NCBI GenBank assembly: GCA_965205385.1
Contig: CBDBGS010000008.1
Coordinates: forward strand, 1,612,001-1,676,000
Reading direction: 5' to 3'
Origin: CATOSP01 sp965205385
Lineage (GTDB): Bacteria > Chloroflexota > Dehalococcoidia > Lucifugimonadales > UBA3495
DNA length: 64,000 bases
In this document: positions 36,523-46,692 of the stretch, piece after piece
Numbering within the stretch: position 1 is the stretch's first letter
How the letters are laid out: each line of letters begins with the position of its first letter
Made by a program: the position numbers and the translations under genes
The notes under the pieces: model-generated
The model's database searches: none
What the model was told of the DNA's origin: nothing
What the model saw: only the letters and a program-made list of their open reading frames with translations

Positions 36523-38505
36523 CTATGAACCCTGGTCCCGCTGTCGATCTCTGTCCTTGACCTGTTTGATGTATGCCGCCGCCTGTGCCTGCTTGGCCAG
36601 GTCCGGTTGGGCCAGGTAGTCGCTGAGTTCGGCCTTGTCCCGGCCGAGGAGCACGTAGCAACATCACCGCCTTCGCGAGGGTCCGGTTGGCGATCTCCTT
36701 GTGCGACATGCGCCGGGTGTCAACCCGCACATCTGTGGGTGAGATTCGTCCCAGGTCGTGGTCCCTTACCCTGACCACCTTCCAGCCCGCCTCGCCGAGC
36801 TTCTCGGACTTCCTGGAGTCTCGCTCTTCATACCCCCGGCGCCAGTAGGCGCCCGCGAACTCCACAACCAGCCTTTCTCCCTGAAATTTGGTGTCCACGT
36901 TGAGGGTCTCGCCTCCAAGTACGTCTATAGTTAGGTCGTCCGTGTCGATCTCGAAAAATTGGGAGAGCTCGAAGCTTAAATAGAGCTCTGATTCGGACCT
37001 CGCGGTCAAGTTGCATGCCGCGTGTCCGCTGCCCACTCCATACCCGATCCGGTGATCGACCCGGGCGTTCCAGCGGTGACCGTTCGGGCAAATCCAACAC
37101 GCTTGGTGGTCTGAGGTCGGAGCGAACTGGTCAGGACGCAGACTTCCGTTTCTCTCTGGGTCCCACTCGGCTGCGATGTCAGGGTGGACGGCGGCCAAGC
37201 TTTTCGCCGGGAGGACCTTGAGACCTGGGCAATTCGAACATCCGGTGGGGTTTGTTTTGGACGTCCTGTGATTGGGCGTGGCGTCCCAAATGTGCTCCGG
37301 GTTGACCGAGCATAGCCATGTGGCCGACATGTTACTGCCAGCCACCACGTCCTTTGCGGTGGTCCCACCGTTGAGGTTGGAGTCCATCTCTCTGGCCAGG
37401 TCAGGATGCAATGTCTCCAAGGAGTTGGTGACGGACACTCGCCGTCCGGAGCAGGCGGGGCATCCTTCCTTTTCCTTCCCAATTCTGTTATTCGGGATAG
37501 CGCTACATACGTGGTCCCGGGCCACGGGGCACCTCCACTGGTAATTCTCAGTGGAGCCCGCCACTACCTGATCAGGAGCGAGCCCGTTGGCATGTGAGTC
37601 GAATTGGGCGGCTATTTCGGGGAAGAGTGATGCGAGGCTGTTGGTCACCGAAGCTTGCTTGCCTGCGCAGCACCGGCAGCCGTGCCCATTCAAGTACCGG
37701 TTGAGGGGCGAGGCATCCCAGCGGTGGTCCGGCCCAAGGGGACAGACCCACCAGACCTTCTTGGTCGATGTGGCAACCAAGAGATCGGGCGTGGCGCCGT
37801 TGGCGGGGACGTCGAATTGTGCTGCCAAATCGGGAGACAAATGCTGGAGATTGTTGGTCGAGGACACTTCCAGGTTGGCGCACTGGGGGCATCGTGTCCG
37901 CGGCCTCGTGCGGCTCGAAACGGATGCGCGCCAGGAATGGCTCGGCTTCCTTGTCGCAGACGCAGAACCGTAGCTTGGGCGGGGCGCCTGCGACGTCCAT
38001 CGGGGTATCCGGGTTCCGCTTGTAGTCCCACTGCCAGGCGATGTCCCGGTACCGGACCGCCAACGAATTACACTTGCTGCAGTAGCCGCAGTTCTTCACC
38101 ACGGCCCGGACCGACGCCTTCCACTCATGGCATCGCCGGCACTTCCAGTGGACCGGCTTGCTGGACCCCGGGCTGACTTGGGAGGGAGTCAGAAGGCTGT
38201 TCTCGTAGTGGTCCCACAACTGCGTCATCTCCGGATCGAGGCCGGCTAGCGACTTCTCTGGAAGACAGAGCCTCCCGGAACAGTAGGGACAGCCAGAGCC
38301 CTTGGCGGTCCTCTGGGCGATAGTAGCCCTCCATGTGTGGCCGGACTTGCACCGCCAGTGGGCGGGCTTCCCCGCTCACTGGGAACAGTTCTCTGGGGTA
38401 TCAGGGTAATTCAGGTCGTACGCCCATTCCCTGGCGATTTCCGGGAACGCTTCCGGAAGAGACTGTTTTTACTTCTTCCCAGGCATTTGGACCTCGCTAA
38501 GTCTG
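36523..38505 (-). pseudogene. Multi zinc-ribbon (DUF4379-like) protein with C-terminal VSR/PD-(D/E)XK-like domain, multiply broken
   Basis: Successive modules of the form HWRCxxGHxW...CPYCSG...SLA..P.IA..WD (six or more) are treble-clef zinc ribbons. The C-terminal LNVDTKFQGERLVVEFAGAY...KSEKLGEAGWKVVRVRDHDL resembles the VSR/DUF559 endonuclease-like fold. Frame breaks occur near 36660, 37890 and 38460, and a TGA lies near 38377 (NCSQ/AGKPAHW). The longest surviving piece is 36503-37867, whose last 44 residues are out of frame. Similar proteins are often found in mobile or defence contexts; function unknown. Confidence 0.6.
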
Positions 38506-38728
38506 AGATTGGGTACCCGCCGGACCATGATGGATTCGCATGCGGACTACCTCCTTTCTATCTCGTCTTCACTTGCGACCACCCGCCCGGCCGGAGTTCC
38601 AGGGACGGCCCGGCGGGGCGCCTTTCCAGGCGAGGTTTCCGCACCGTTTGAAGGACCATTGCGGCCGGCCGGGACTGATTCAAGGGGAGGTTGGTGCAGC
38701 TTTGGGTCATAGCCAGCCGATATAACTA

Positions 38729-39968
38729 GTAGTCGATCAGTGTTGGATTGATGGGTAAAGGGACTTCAGCTTGATGCGCGCATCCTCGGAGGTAAAGCGC
38801 CAGTCCACTCGTATGCCGTCCCGGTTGCGCTGAGCCTGCCACGCTCCCACCTCTCGCCGCAGAGCCCTTTGATCGGGAATACGGCGGTCCAGGCATTGGC
38901 GGGCCATCACCCCGATTTCAATCTCGGCCATATCCAGCCAACTGCCATGCTTGGGAGTGTAGTGGACCTCCAACCGTTCGGCGATGCGCCGTGCTTCGGC
39001 AGGTTCAAATTTCTCATACAGCGAGGACCGGTGGTGGGTGTTCAAGTTGTCCATCACCAGCACAATACGGTCCTTGTGCGGGTAGTCCTCGTCCACCAGT
39101 TGCTTGACCACCCGGGCCCAATCGGCTTTGGTGCGCCGGTCCGTCACTTCCACCCGGCGCCACCCTTCCAGCGGAGCGAACAACATGAACAGGTTGCTCA
39201 CCCCGTTGCGCTCGTATTCGTAATCGTAGGAGCCCGCCGCCCCAGGCTGGGCCGGACGCGGCCGGCGCGTCTCTTTCACCTGCTGTTTGCTGGTCTCGTC
39301 CAGGCAGACCAGAACTTCGTTGTCCGCATACTGGCGCTGATAGACTTCCAGCACGTCTTCCATCGCACAGACGAACTCGGCGCTGCCTTGTGGAGGAATG
39401 CACCAGCACTCTTTCAGCCAAGGCTTGAGTTCGTTTTTTTGAGCGTCTGCCGCACCGTTTCGGGACTGATGCTCTCCACTATCTCGCATTCAACCAGCCG
39501 GTCCGCCAGCAATTTAAGCGTCCAACCGGCCCGGCCTTCCGGCGGTTCTCCGCAGGCCAGGGCAATCAGGTGGGCTTCCCCTTGACCGTCCAGCCGCTTC
39601 GGACGACGATTAAGCTGCCGCTTTCGTCCCAGCGCCGCCTCAATCCCCTCCTCCACGCAACGGCGGCGCACCCGCTCCACCGTCGCGCGGCCAATCTGGA
39701 GAACCCGGGCAATCTCTTCATCCTTCATGGCCCCCTCCGCATGGGCCTCATCACTCAGCAGCAGGATGCGCCCGTGGGTCTGCTGGTAAGCCGCCGCCCG
39801 GCCACGGGACACCAATGTCTTCAGTTCCTGCCGCTCCTCCGCACTCAGCTTGACCCGGTATCTCTTCATCGGCCTCCCCTCCTCCCACGCCCCAATCCTC
39901 TTCGCCCTATGCTTGTATGCTTGGTAGAATACACTTGCTCAGTACTCAATCCAAAAATGTTGGACTAC
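38729..39968 (-). mobile_element. IS630-family element 1
   Basis: Ends GTAGTC...TTGGATTGA (left) and its related reverse complement (right, GACTAC at 39963-39968) match at about 19 of 23 positions. TA dinucleotides flank both ends (38727-38728, 39969-39970), the IS630/Tc1-mariner target duplication. 1240 bp, two overlapping frames. Confidence 0.85.
38737..39869 (-). CDS. IS630-family transposase, two frames joined at an A7 slippery site
   Basis: The first frame (39869 to 39414, MKRYRVKLSAEERQEL) is the helix-turn-helix domain ending TLKKTNSSLG. The second frame (to 38737) carries the DDE core: D in VCLDETSKQQ, D in VMDNLNTH, and E in MAEIEIG. They join as TLKKNELKPW across AAAAAAA (39434-39440 on the complement). 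The same run occurs at the same codon in element 2, so programmed frameshifting rather than decay is likely. Confidence 0.83.
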
Positions 39969-40005
39969 TAGGGCGTGTTTGCAAAAGGGGAAGGAGGTTA
40001 AACTA

Positions 40006-41231
40006 GTACTCAGTCAACCTTGAGATCGAAAGGGTAGAGGCGATGGAGCTTGGTTCGGGCGTCCTGGGTATTGAACCGCCAGTTGATGGTGGCTCGGGCG
40101 GCGTTACGCTCCCCGACCAGGGCCTGGACTTCCCGCCGCAGGGTTTCCTCGTCGGGGAGTCGCTGCTTCAGGCAGGAACGGGACAGGACACTGAACTCGA
40201 TCTCCGCCATATTCAGCCAACTCCCGTGCTTGGGCGTGTAGTGGAACTGCAGACGCCGGGCAATGCGCCGGGCTTCCGCCGCTGGGAAAGTCTCATACAG
40301 CGACGCCGGACGATGGGTGTTCAGGTTGTCCAGGACCACCCGCACCACCTCAACCTCTGGGTAAGCTTCGTCCACCAGCCAACGCATTTGCTGGGCGAAG
40401 TCCTGCATCGTACGCCGCTCAGTGACCGCCACCTGCCGCCAACCCGCCAAGGGCTCACAGGCCAGGAACAGGTTGCGGACGCCCTCCCGCCGGTACTCGT
40501 AGTCCTGCCGCAGCGGAAGTCCCGGCTGGGCGGGCAGCGGGGGCCGGGTGTCAGCCAGCAACTGGGTGGAGGTCTCGTCAAAGCAGACCACCGGCCGGTG
40601 GGGATCATACGGTTCGGCGTAGAGGTCCAGGACATCCTCCATGTGGGCCACGAAGTCGGCGCTCACCTTGGGGATGCACCACTCCTTTTTCTGCCACGGC
40701 TTGAGAGCGTTTTTTTGAGACGCCGGCGCACCCCCTCGTGGGACATGGAGGAGGCCAACCCCAACTCCACCACCTTGCCGGCCAGCAGGCGCAGGGTCCA
40801 GTGGCTATGCCCCTTCGGAGGTTCACTACAGGCCAGAGCTATCAGGTGGGCTTCGCCCCGGTCGTCCAACTTCCGATGCCGGTGGGCCTGGCGCCGGTCC
40901 CATAGGGCCCCGTCCAGCCCTTCCTCGGTAAAGCGCTGCTTGATCCGATACACGGTGCCCAACGCCACGTCCAAGGCTCCGGCCACCTGGGGAGCCGACC
41001 AACCATCATCACTCTTGAGGACGATCCGTGCCCTGGCGTTCACTCTGGCGGGGCTTTTCCCAACTCGAATCAGATGCTGGAGTTCTTCCCTTTGTTCCGG
41101 CGTCAACCGCACCGCGTACTTATCCCGAACCATCACTGCCACCCCCGTCATCAACACTATCTACCCACCAGGCAGCATAACCCAATCGCTATATTTCTTA
41201 AACTATTTACAAAACACAGTTGACTGAGTAC
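40006..41231 (-). mobile_element. IS630-family element 2
   Basis: GTACTCAGTCAAC (40006-40018) and GTTGACTGAGTAC (41219-41231) are perfect inverted ends. TA flanks each side (40004-40005 and 41232-41233). The right TA is shared with element 3. Confidence 0.9.
40010..41157 (-). CDS. IS630-family transposase with A7 frameshift site
   Basis: Upstream frame from 41157 (helix-turn-helix, VRDKYAVRLTPEQREELQ) ends at 40663. The downstream frame (KKEWCIPKVSADFVAHM; DDE residues in VCFDETSTQ, VLDNLNTHRP and MAEIEFS) ends at 40010. They are bridged by AAAAAAA (40710-40716, complement) at LKK/NALKPW. Both frames are otherwise intact, so this copy may be active. Confidence 0.85.
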
Positions 41232-41442
41232 TAGTCCTCAGTCGACGTTGGAATGAAAGGGGTAAAGGCGGTGGAGTTTGGTTCGGGCGTTCTGGGTGTT
41301 GAACCGCCAGTTGATGGTGGCATGGGCGGTGTTGCGCTCCGACATCAAGGCCTGGATTTCAAGGCGGAGGGCATCCTCGTTGGGGAGACGCCGCCGGAGG
41401 CAGGAGCGGGCCAGTACGCTGAACTCGATCTCCGCCATAGCC

Positions 41443-41466
41443 TGCCCCGTACTTGATACGGGGTTC
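41443..41466. repeat. 24 bp palindromic insertion inside IS630 transposase
   Basis: GCCTG followed by CCCCGTA-CTTGA-TACGGGG. It is inserted between CCGCCATA and TTCAGC relative to element 2, and keeps the reading frame. Confidence 0.6.
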
Positions 41467-42107
41467 AGCAAACTTCCATGCTTGGGGGTGTAGTGGAACT
41501 CCAGCCGCTTGGCAATGCGCCGGGCCTCTGCCGCCGGGAACGTCTCGTACAGGGACGCCGGAAGATGAGTGTTCAGATTATCCAGGACCACCCGGACCGT
41601 CTCGACCTCCGGGTAGGCCTCGTCCACCAGCCAGCGGATCTGATGGGCGAAGTCCTGCATCGTGCGGCGGCCGGTCACCGCCACATGCCGCCAGCCTGCC
41701 AGCGGCTCGCAAGCCAGGAACAGGTTGCCCGTACCCTCCCGGCGGCACTCGTAGTCCTCACGCCTTGACCGTCCCGGTTGAGGCGGGAGAGGCGGCCGCG
41801 TCTCCGCCAACGATTGGGTGGAGGTCTCGTCAAAGCAGACCACCGGCCTTTGGGGGTCATGGGGTTCCTCGTACAGGTCCAAGACGGCTTCGATGCAGGC
41901 TACAAAGTAGTCGGCTAAAAAGTCGGCGCTCACCTTGGGAATGCACCACTCCTTCTTCTGCCACGGTTTGAGGGAGTTTTTTGAGACGCTTGCGGATCCC
42001 CTCATGGGACATCTAAGGCGCCAACCCCAACTCCACCACCTTCCCGGCCAACAGCCGCAGGGTCCAGTGGCCGTGCCCCTCAGGGGCCGGGCTGCAGGCC
42101 AAAGCCT

Positions 42108-42132
42108 GCCCCCGGCCACGACCGGGAGGCGA
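42108..42132. repeat. Second ~24-25 bp palindromic insertion inside IS630 element 3
   Basis: GCCTGCCCCCGG-CCACGA-CCGGGAGG begins with the same GCCTGCCCC as the insertion near 41443. It is absent from the matching site of element 2. Confidence 0.5.
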
Positions 42133-42590
42133 TGAGGCGGGCCTCGCCCCGGTCGTCCAGCTTCCGCGGCCGCTTGGGCTGGGGCCGGTCCCGCAAAACC
42201 CCTGCCAACCCTTCCTAAGCGAAGCGCCGCTTGATGTGGAACACCGTGCCTTCCGAAACGTCCAATGCTCCAGCCACCTTGGGGGCGCTCCATCCTTCGT
42301 TGGTCTTGAGCAGAATCCGCGCCCTGTCCGTTATCCGGGCCGAGCTTTTCCCAGCGCGAATCAAATGCTCGAGCCACTCCCGTTCTTCAGGAGCTAGCCG
42401 CACTCCATACTTTTCCTTGACCATCACCGCCACCCCATCCATCACCGCTTCCACCCGCCCAGCGTAATATCGTTGGGCAAAGTATTAAACAACTGACAAT
42501 ACCAAGTTGACTGAGTACTAGCCAGCAGCCGGTTCGCGCTATTTCATCAAATCCGCCATTTCGAACCGCCTGTTTGTTCGCTGTCAGGAG

Positions 42591-43919
42591 TGAGGTGGGC
42601 CCAGGGAATTGGACAGGTGGTTGAGTGAGGGTCCCGCTCTTAAACTACATGCAGCGTTAGCTGCTAGGGAGAGTGGGACATGACGAAGCGGAGGAAGCAC
42701 AGCCCGGCGTTTAAGGCGAAGGTGGCACTGGAGGCGGTGGAGGGTGAAGAGACGGTGGCCCAGTTGGCCGCCCGGTATGAAGTCCAACCAGGCCAGATCC
42801 AGGCATGGAAGAAGGCCCTGCTGGAGGGAGCCGCCGGCGTATTCGACGGCAAGGGGGGATAAGGGGGTCAAAGACGACGGGGCCCTGATCTCCCGGTTGT
42901 ACCAGCAGATAGGTCAGCTCAAGGTAGAGCGGGATTTCTTGGCGGAGAGGTCCGGTCCATGAGCCGGGCGAAGCGGCTGGAGATGGTGGACCGGCGGCGC
43001 CAGCAGCGGTCCCTGGTGAGACAATGCGCCCTGCTGGGCATCAGCCGGTCCAGCCTATACTACCGGCCCAAGGGGACTTCAGGAGAGGACTTGTCCCTGA
43101 TGGGCAGGATCGACCGGCAGTACCTGTCCACCCCCTTCTACGGGTCGCGGCGCATGAGCGTGTGGCTCCGGCGGGAGAACCTGCCCGTGAACCGGGAACG
43201 GGTGCAGGGCCTAATGCGCAAGACGGGCCTAAACGCCATCTACCGGCGCCCGAGGACCAGCCAGAAGGCGCCGGGCCACCGCGTCTACCCCTACCTGTTG
43301 GGCCAGTCCGAAATCACCAAGTCCAACCAGGTGTGGGCGTCCGACATCACCTACGTCCCCATGGCCCGCTGGACTTCCTCTACCTGGTGGCTATCCTGGA
43401 CTGGCATAGCCGGTATGTCGTGGCGTGGCGCCTCTCCAACACCCTGGGCGCCGACTTCTGCCTCGAAGCCTTGGCAGAGGCAATGCGTAAGGGAAAACCG
43501 GAGGTGTTCAACACCGATCAGGGAAGCCAGTTCACCAGCCAGGAGTTCACCCAGGTCCTTCTGGACCACGGGGTGAAGATCAGCATGGACGGGAAGGGGC
43601 GATACCGAGACAACATCTTTGTGGAGCGGCTGTGGCGCACGGTGAAGTATGAGGAAGTGTACCTGAAAGCTTACGCCAGTGGGGGTGAGGCCAAGAGAGA
43701 ACTGGACGCTTATTTCCGCTTCTACAACAGCCAGCGGCCCCATCAAGCGTTGGGCTACCGGACTCCACCCGAGGTGTATCATCATCGTCCGGAGGCGCCA
43801 GATGAGAAGATCCCCGGTAGGAGGTGGTTAGAAGACCCGGTGGTGATACTTGATTCAGGAGCATCGGGACTCTCACTTAATTCGGCCCCCATCCTGTTCA
43901 ATTGAAGGGGTCCACTTCA
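42591..43919 (+). mobile_element. IS3-family element
   Basis: Left end TGAGGTGGGCCC...AATTGGACAG (42591-42616) and right end CTGTTCAATT...GGTCCACTTCA (43894-43919) are imperfect inverted repeats (about 19 of 26), beginning TG and ending CA. About 1.33 kb. No clear target duplication was seen. Confidence 0.8.
42680..43905 (+). pseudogene. IS3-family transposase OrfA/OrfB with extra frameshifts
   Basis: OrfA from ATG 42680 (MTKRRKHSPAFKAKVALEAV, helix-turn-helix) breaks at a G6 run near 42854 and resumes as DKGVKDDGALISRLYQQIGQLKVERDFL. OrfB begins at 42959. It breaks again near 43365 before LDFLYLVAILDWHSRYV. The DDE set is D in WASDITYV, D in NTDQGSQF and E in IFVERLWRTVKYEEV, with a C-terminal RPHQALGYRTP. 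The two extra breaks make it probably inactive unless they are sequence errors. Confidence 0.82.
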
Positions 43920-44153
43920 TTGTGAAAGATTCCTGTTAGATACGAATGGACCCCTCCTTAGCACCCGACGATCCAGTCTGTTATATGAAATGCCGTCCTC
44001 AACAACAAACACATCAGCTAAAGGCGGACAGGGTTGGGGCCAGCGGACGAAGGGGTCGTGTAACATGACGTTGTGAACCCTGCCAACTGGTCCATCCAAC
44101 AGGGCGCCCAATTGCTAATATCATCGCGGCCTCGTGCTAACAAGATTTTCGAG

Positions 44154-44176
44154 TATAATACGCGATAATCGTGTAT
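44154..44176 (+). promoter_or_regulatory. -10 box and palindromic operator upstream of the XRE regulator
   Basis: TATAAT (44154-44159) overlaps a 19 bp near-perfect palindrome ATACGCGATAATCGTGTAT (44158-44176, 8 of 9 arm positions). It lies 13 bp before the preferred ATG 44189. The layout fits autorepression by the downstream XRE protein. The -35 region is not obvious. Confidence 0.6.
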
Positions 44177-44188
44177 ACATGGGGGGTC

Positions 44189-44593
44189 ATGGTCGCACAA
44201 ATCAAGATACTGCGTAATGAGGCCAGGCTAACCCAAGCAGAGTTGGCCGAAATGCTGGGTACGACACAGCAGTCCATCGCCAGATGGGAATCTGGGAAGT
44301 CGGAGCCCAATATCACAGCTTTGAAAGATTTGGCGATGATCTTCGGATGCAGTGTCGGGGACCTGCTGGAAATGAGTGAGTATCAAAGACCTTCCAGTGT
44401 CCGGTCCCATTGGATGGGGAACTCGTTTGATGGCTTCTGGGGTCACTTCGGAGTCCATTTGGACGGGGCGGGCACACTCGATGGTTCCCGATTTCCGCAG
44501 GTGAATCCCAAAGGATCCGGCGGTGTCTATCCTCCGCGGAAGTTGGGCCCTGGGTATCCGTTTGGACACTCAACAATAGAGTCCTTTATGTGA
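44189..44593 (+). CDS. XRE-family helix-turn-helix regulator with unknown C-terminal domain
   Basis: 134 aa from MVAQIKILRNEARLTQAELA. Residues 1-60 form an XRE/Cro helix-turn-helix (TQAELAEMLGTTQQSIARWE; SEPNITALKDLAMIF). The last about 70 residues (WMGNSFDGFWGHFGVHLDG...) are unfamiliar and may bind a ligand or the partner protein. ATG 44189 is preferred to GTG 44171, which lies inside the operator palindrome. Its stop overlaps the next gene's start (ATGTGA), so the two are translationally coupled. Confidence 0.8.
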   Translation: MVAQIKILRNEARLTQAELAEMLGTTQQSIARWESGKSEPNITALKDLAMIFGCSVGDLLEMSEYQRPSSVRSHWMGNSFDGFWGHFGVHLDGAGTLDGSRFPQVNPKGSGGVYPPRKLGPGYPFGHSTIESFM

Positions 44594-45090
44594 ATACTAA
44601 CAACGTTTCGCGGGTTCTGCTTGTCGACGACGACTGCGATCCACAAGAAGACTGGGAGCACAAAGACCAGGCATTGGGTTTCGAGCAGGGAATCACCAGC
44701 GAGATATTCCGGGCCCTAGAGTCCTGGTTGGAAACAGAAGATGACCTAGAGGCTTGGGAAACCGATGCCAGCGATAATTACAAAGCCACGGTGTTCGACT
44801 TTGTCAAGAAGTCTGAGTTAGACCGGGACGCCATTGAAACATTGCTTTTCCATACGCACGTCTATCTTTCCAATGGCGACCGGCTCTCTTATTGGGCGGA
44901 TGACTCAGACTTATACAACCTGGACTTCTCCGTAGGATTGGGGGACGTTGAGAAGTTGGTTGAGGTTTCAACGGCTGAAGGGAAAGAGTATTACTTTCCG
45001 GTACAAAAAACAGCAATGGTTGACGTGCCCCAGGTGCAACTTGTTGACGAATTCAACCGAGTACTTGCGGAACTAGAAGAGGAATCCTGA
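44590..45090 (+). CDS. Acidic protein of unknown function coupled to an XRE regulator
   Basis: 166 aa from GTG 44590, strongly acidic (many D/E). Not recognised. Segments such as ALESWLETEDDLEAWETDASDNYKATVFDFVKK look helical, and the C-terminus is LVDEFNRVLAELEEES. The overlap with the regulator gene and the shared operator suggest a two-gene regulatory or toxin-antitoxin-like unit inserted between the IS cluster and the restriction locus. Its LLVDDD start resembles a receiver domain only superficially. Confidence 0.6.
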   Translation: MNTNNVSRVLLVDDDCDPQEDWEHKDQALGFEQGITSEIFRALESWLETEDDLEAWETDASDNYKATVFDFVKKSELDRDAIETLLFHTHVYLSNGDRLSYWADDSDLYNLDFSVGLGDVEKLVEVSTAEGKEYYFPVQKTAMVDVPQVQLVDEFNRVLAELEEES

Positions 45091-45220
45091 AAACATGGAC
45101 ACCAGTTGGCAACCATTCGTAGAGAGTCATTCCCAGTGATTGCCCTCCCAGTCGATACACGCTGAATTTTTCGGCTATCCTTCAGGGTCTGATGGACTGA
45201 CTCGCACCACTAAACTTTTG

Positions 45221-46692
45221 CTACTGCGCCAAATCCACCGCGATCTCCTCCAACTGCTCTAGGGCGGCGCGGAGGTCTTCCACGATCTCCTCGGCTATCT
45301 GGTCCGGCGGCGGCAGGTTGGCCGAGTCTTCCATGCTTTCGTCGCGGAGCCAGAAGATGTCCAGGTTGGCCTTGTCCCGTTTCACCAGGTCGTCGTAGCT
45401 GAAGCGGTGGAATTGGTCCGTTTCCTGGCGTTGGAGCCGGTCCTCCGGATTGTAGCAGGCAACGAAGTCGTCCAGGTGGGAACGGGTTAGCGGGTTGGTC
45501 TTGAGGGTGAAGCGCTGGTTGGTGCGAAGGTCGTAAATCCATAGGTCTTTGGTCCACGGGCTCTCACTGGCGGGCTTGCGGTCGAAGAACAGGACGTTGG
45601 CCTTAACTCCCTGGGCGTAGAACACGCCGGTGGGGAGCCTCAGCAGGGTATGGACGTCGCATTCTTGGAGCAACCTCCGGCGCACTGTCTCCCCGGCCCC
45701 GCCCTCGAACAACACGTTGTCCGGAACCACGACGGCGGCGCTCCCGTGGACCTTGAGCAGGGTCCGGACGTGCTGCAGGAAGTTCAGTTGCTTATTGCTG
45801 GTGGTGGCCCAGAAGTCGGGACGCTCCACAACCAGGGTCTCCCGTTCCGACTCGCCCTCGGTATTGACGAAGGTGAGGCTGGACTTGCGCCCAAAGGGAG
45901 GATTGGTCAACACTATGTCGAAGTTGACGCCCGGATGATTGCGCAGACTGTCATCGACGACGATGTTGGTCCCGTCCCCGCCAATGCCGTGCAGGTACAG
46001 GTTCATGACTCCCAGCCTAGCGGCGCTGTCGACAATCTCCCAACCGTGGAGGGCATGGTCCCGCAGGTGGGCCAACTGGCCCTGGTCCATGTTCCGGTTG
46101 TGCTCCCAGATGTATTGGTGGGCCACCAACAGGAACCCGCCGGTCCCGCAGGCCGGGTCGCAGATGGTGGAGTCCGTTGGGGGCGCATCACATCGACGAT
46201 TGCCTGGATCAGGGGGCGGGGGCGTGAAATACTGACCGGCTCCGGTCTTGACGTCCTGCGCGTTGCGTTCCAGCAGGGACTCGTAGGCGTCGCCCTTGAC
46301 GTCGGCGCTGAGCGATAGCCAGTTTTCACTGTCGATGAGTTCCTTGATAAGCCGTTCCAGCATGGCCGGTTCCTGAATCTTGTTTTGGGCCTTGCTGAAA
46401 ATGACTCCCAAGGTGCCCGGCTGCCTGGCCAGGGTTTCCAGGGTCCGGCGGTAGTGGGTTTCCAATTCGTCGGCGGCACGGGCCATCAGGCTGGGCCAGT
46501 CGTAGCCCTCGGGGATGGGTGGCGGCTGATAATCGGGCAACAAAGTATAGGGGGAAGGCTGCGCTCGTGCATCATCTTGAGGAAGATCAGGTAGGTCAAC
46601 TGCTCCAGGTAGTCCCCGTAGGAGAGACCGGCATCCCTCAGCACGTTGCAGTAGTTCCAGAGTTTCTGGCCCACGGTGGCGGCGGTGGTCAC
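45221..46692 (-). pseudogene. hsdM: Type I restriction-modification methyltransferase subunit HsdM, frameshifted
   Basis: GTG 46692 begins MTTAATVGQKLWNYCNVLRDAG (HsdM N-domain). The frame shifts near 46565 (MMHER/AQPSPYTLLP), and two compensating indels in C runs near 46181 and 46215 scramble about 15 residues after GAGQYFTP. The SAM and catalytic motifs DPACGTGGF and VLTNPPFG are intact, and the helical C-terminus ends normally at 45221. Methylates adenine with HsdS. The start overlaps the hsdS stop (GTGA), showing operon organisation. The frameshifts may be sequencing errors. Confidence 0.8.

Larger units (their letters stand above)
41238..42454 (-). pseudogene. Decayed IS630-family transposase
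   Basis: The catalytic half (KKEWCIPKVSADFLADY... to 41238) is fairly intact and close to element 2. The slippery run has only six A (41977-41982), and the N-terminal half (42454 start, VKEKYGVRLAPEEREW) stops early at RRFA. Two ~24 bp palindromic insertions absent from element 2 lie at about 41443-41466 and 42108-42132; the first adds NPVSSTGQA in frame. Confidence 0.8.
41234..42519 (-). mobile_element. IS630-family element 3, decayed, abutting element 2
   Basis: Left end GTCCTCAGTCGAC (41234-41246, diverged) and right end GTTGACTGAGTAC (42507-42519), with TA at 41232-41233 and 42520-42521. Only the shared TA separates it from element 2, so one inserted exactly at the end of the other. Confidence 0.85.

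Noticed and set aside
44590..44640. Possible response-regulator receiver start (LLVDDD)
   Set aside because: No phosphoacceptor-region spacing, no conserved Lys or Thr/Ser positions follow; only the short string matches.
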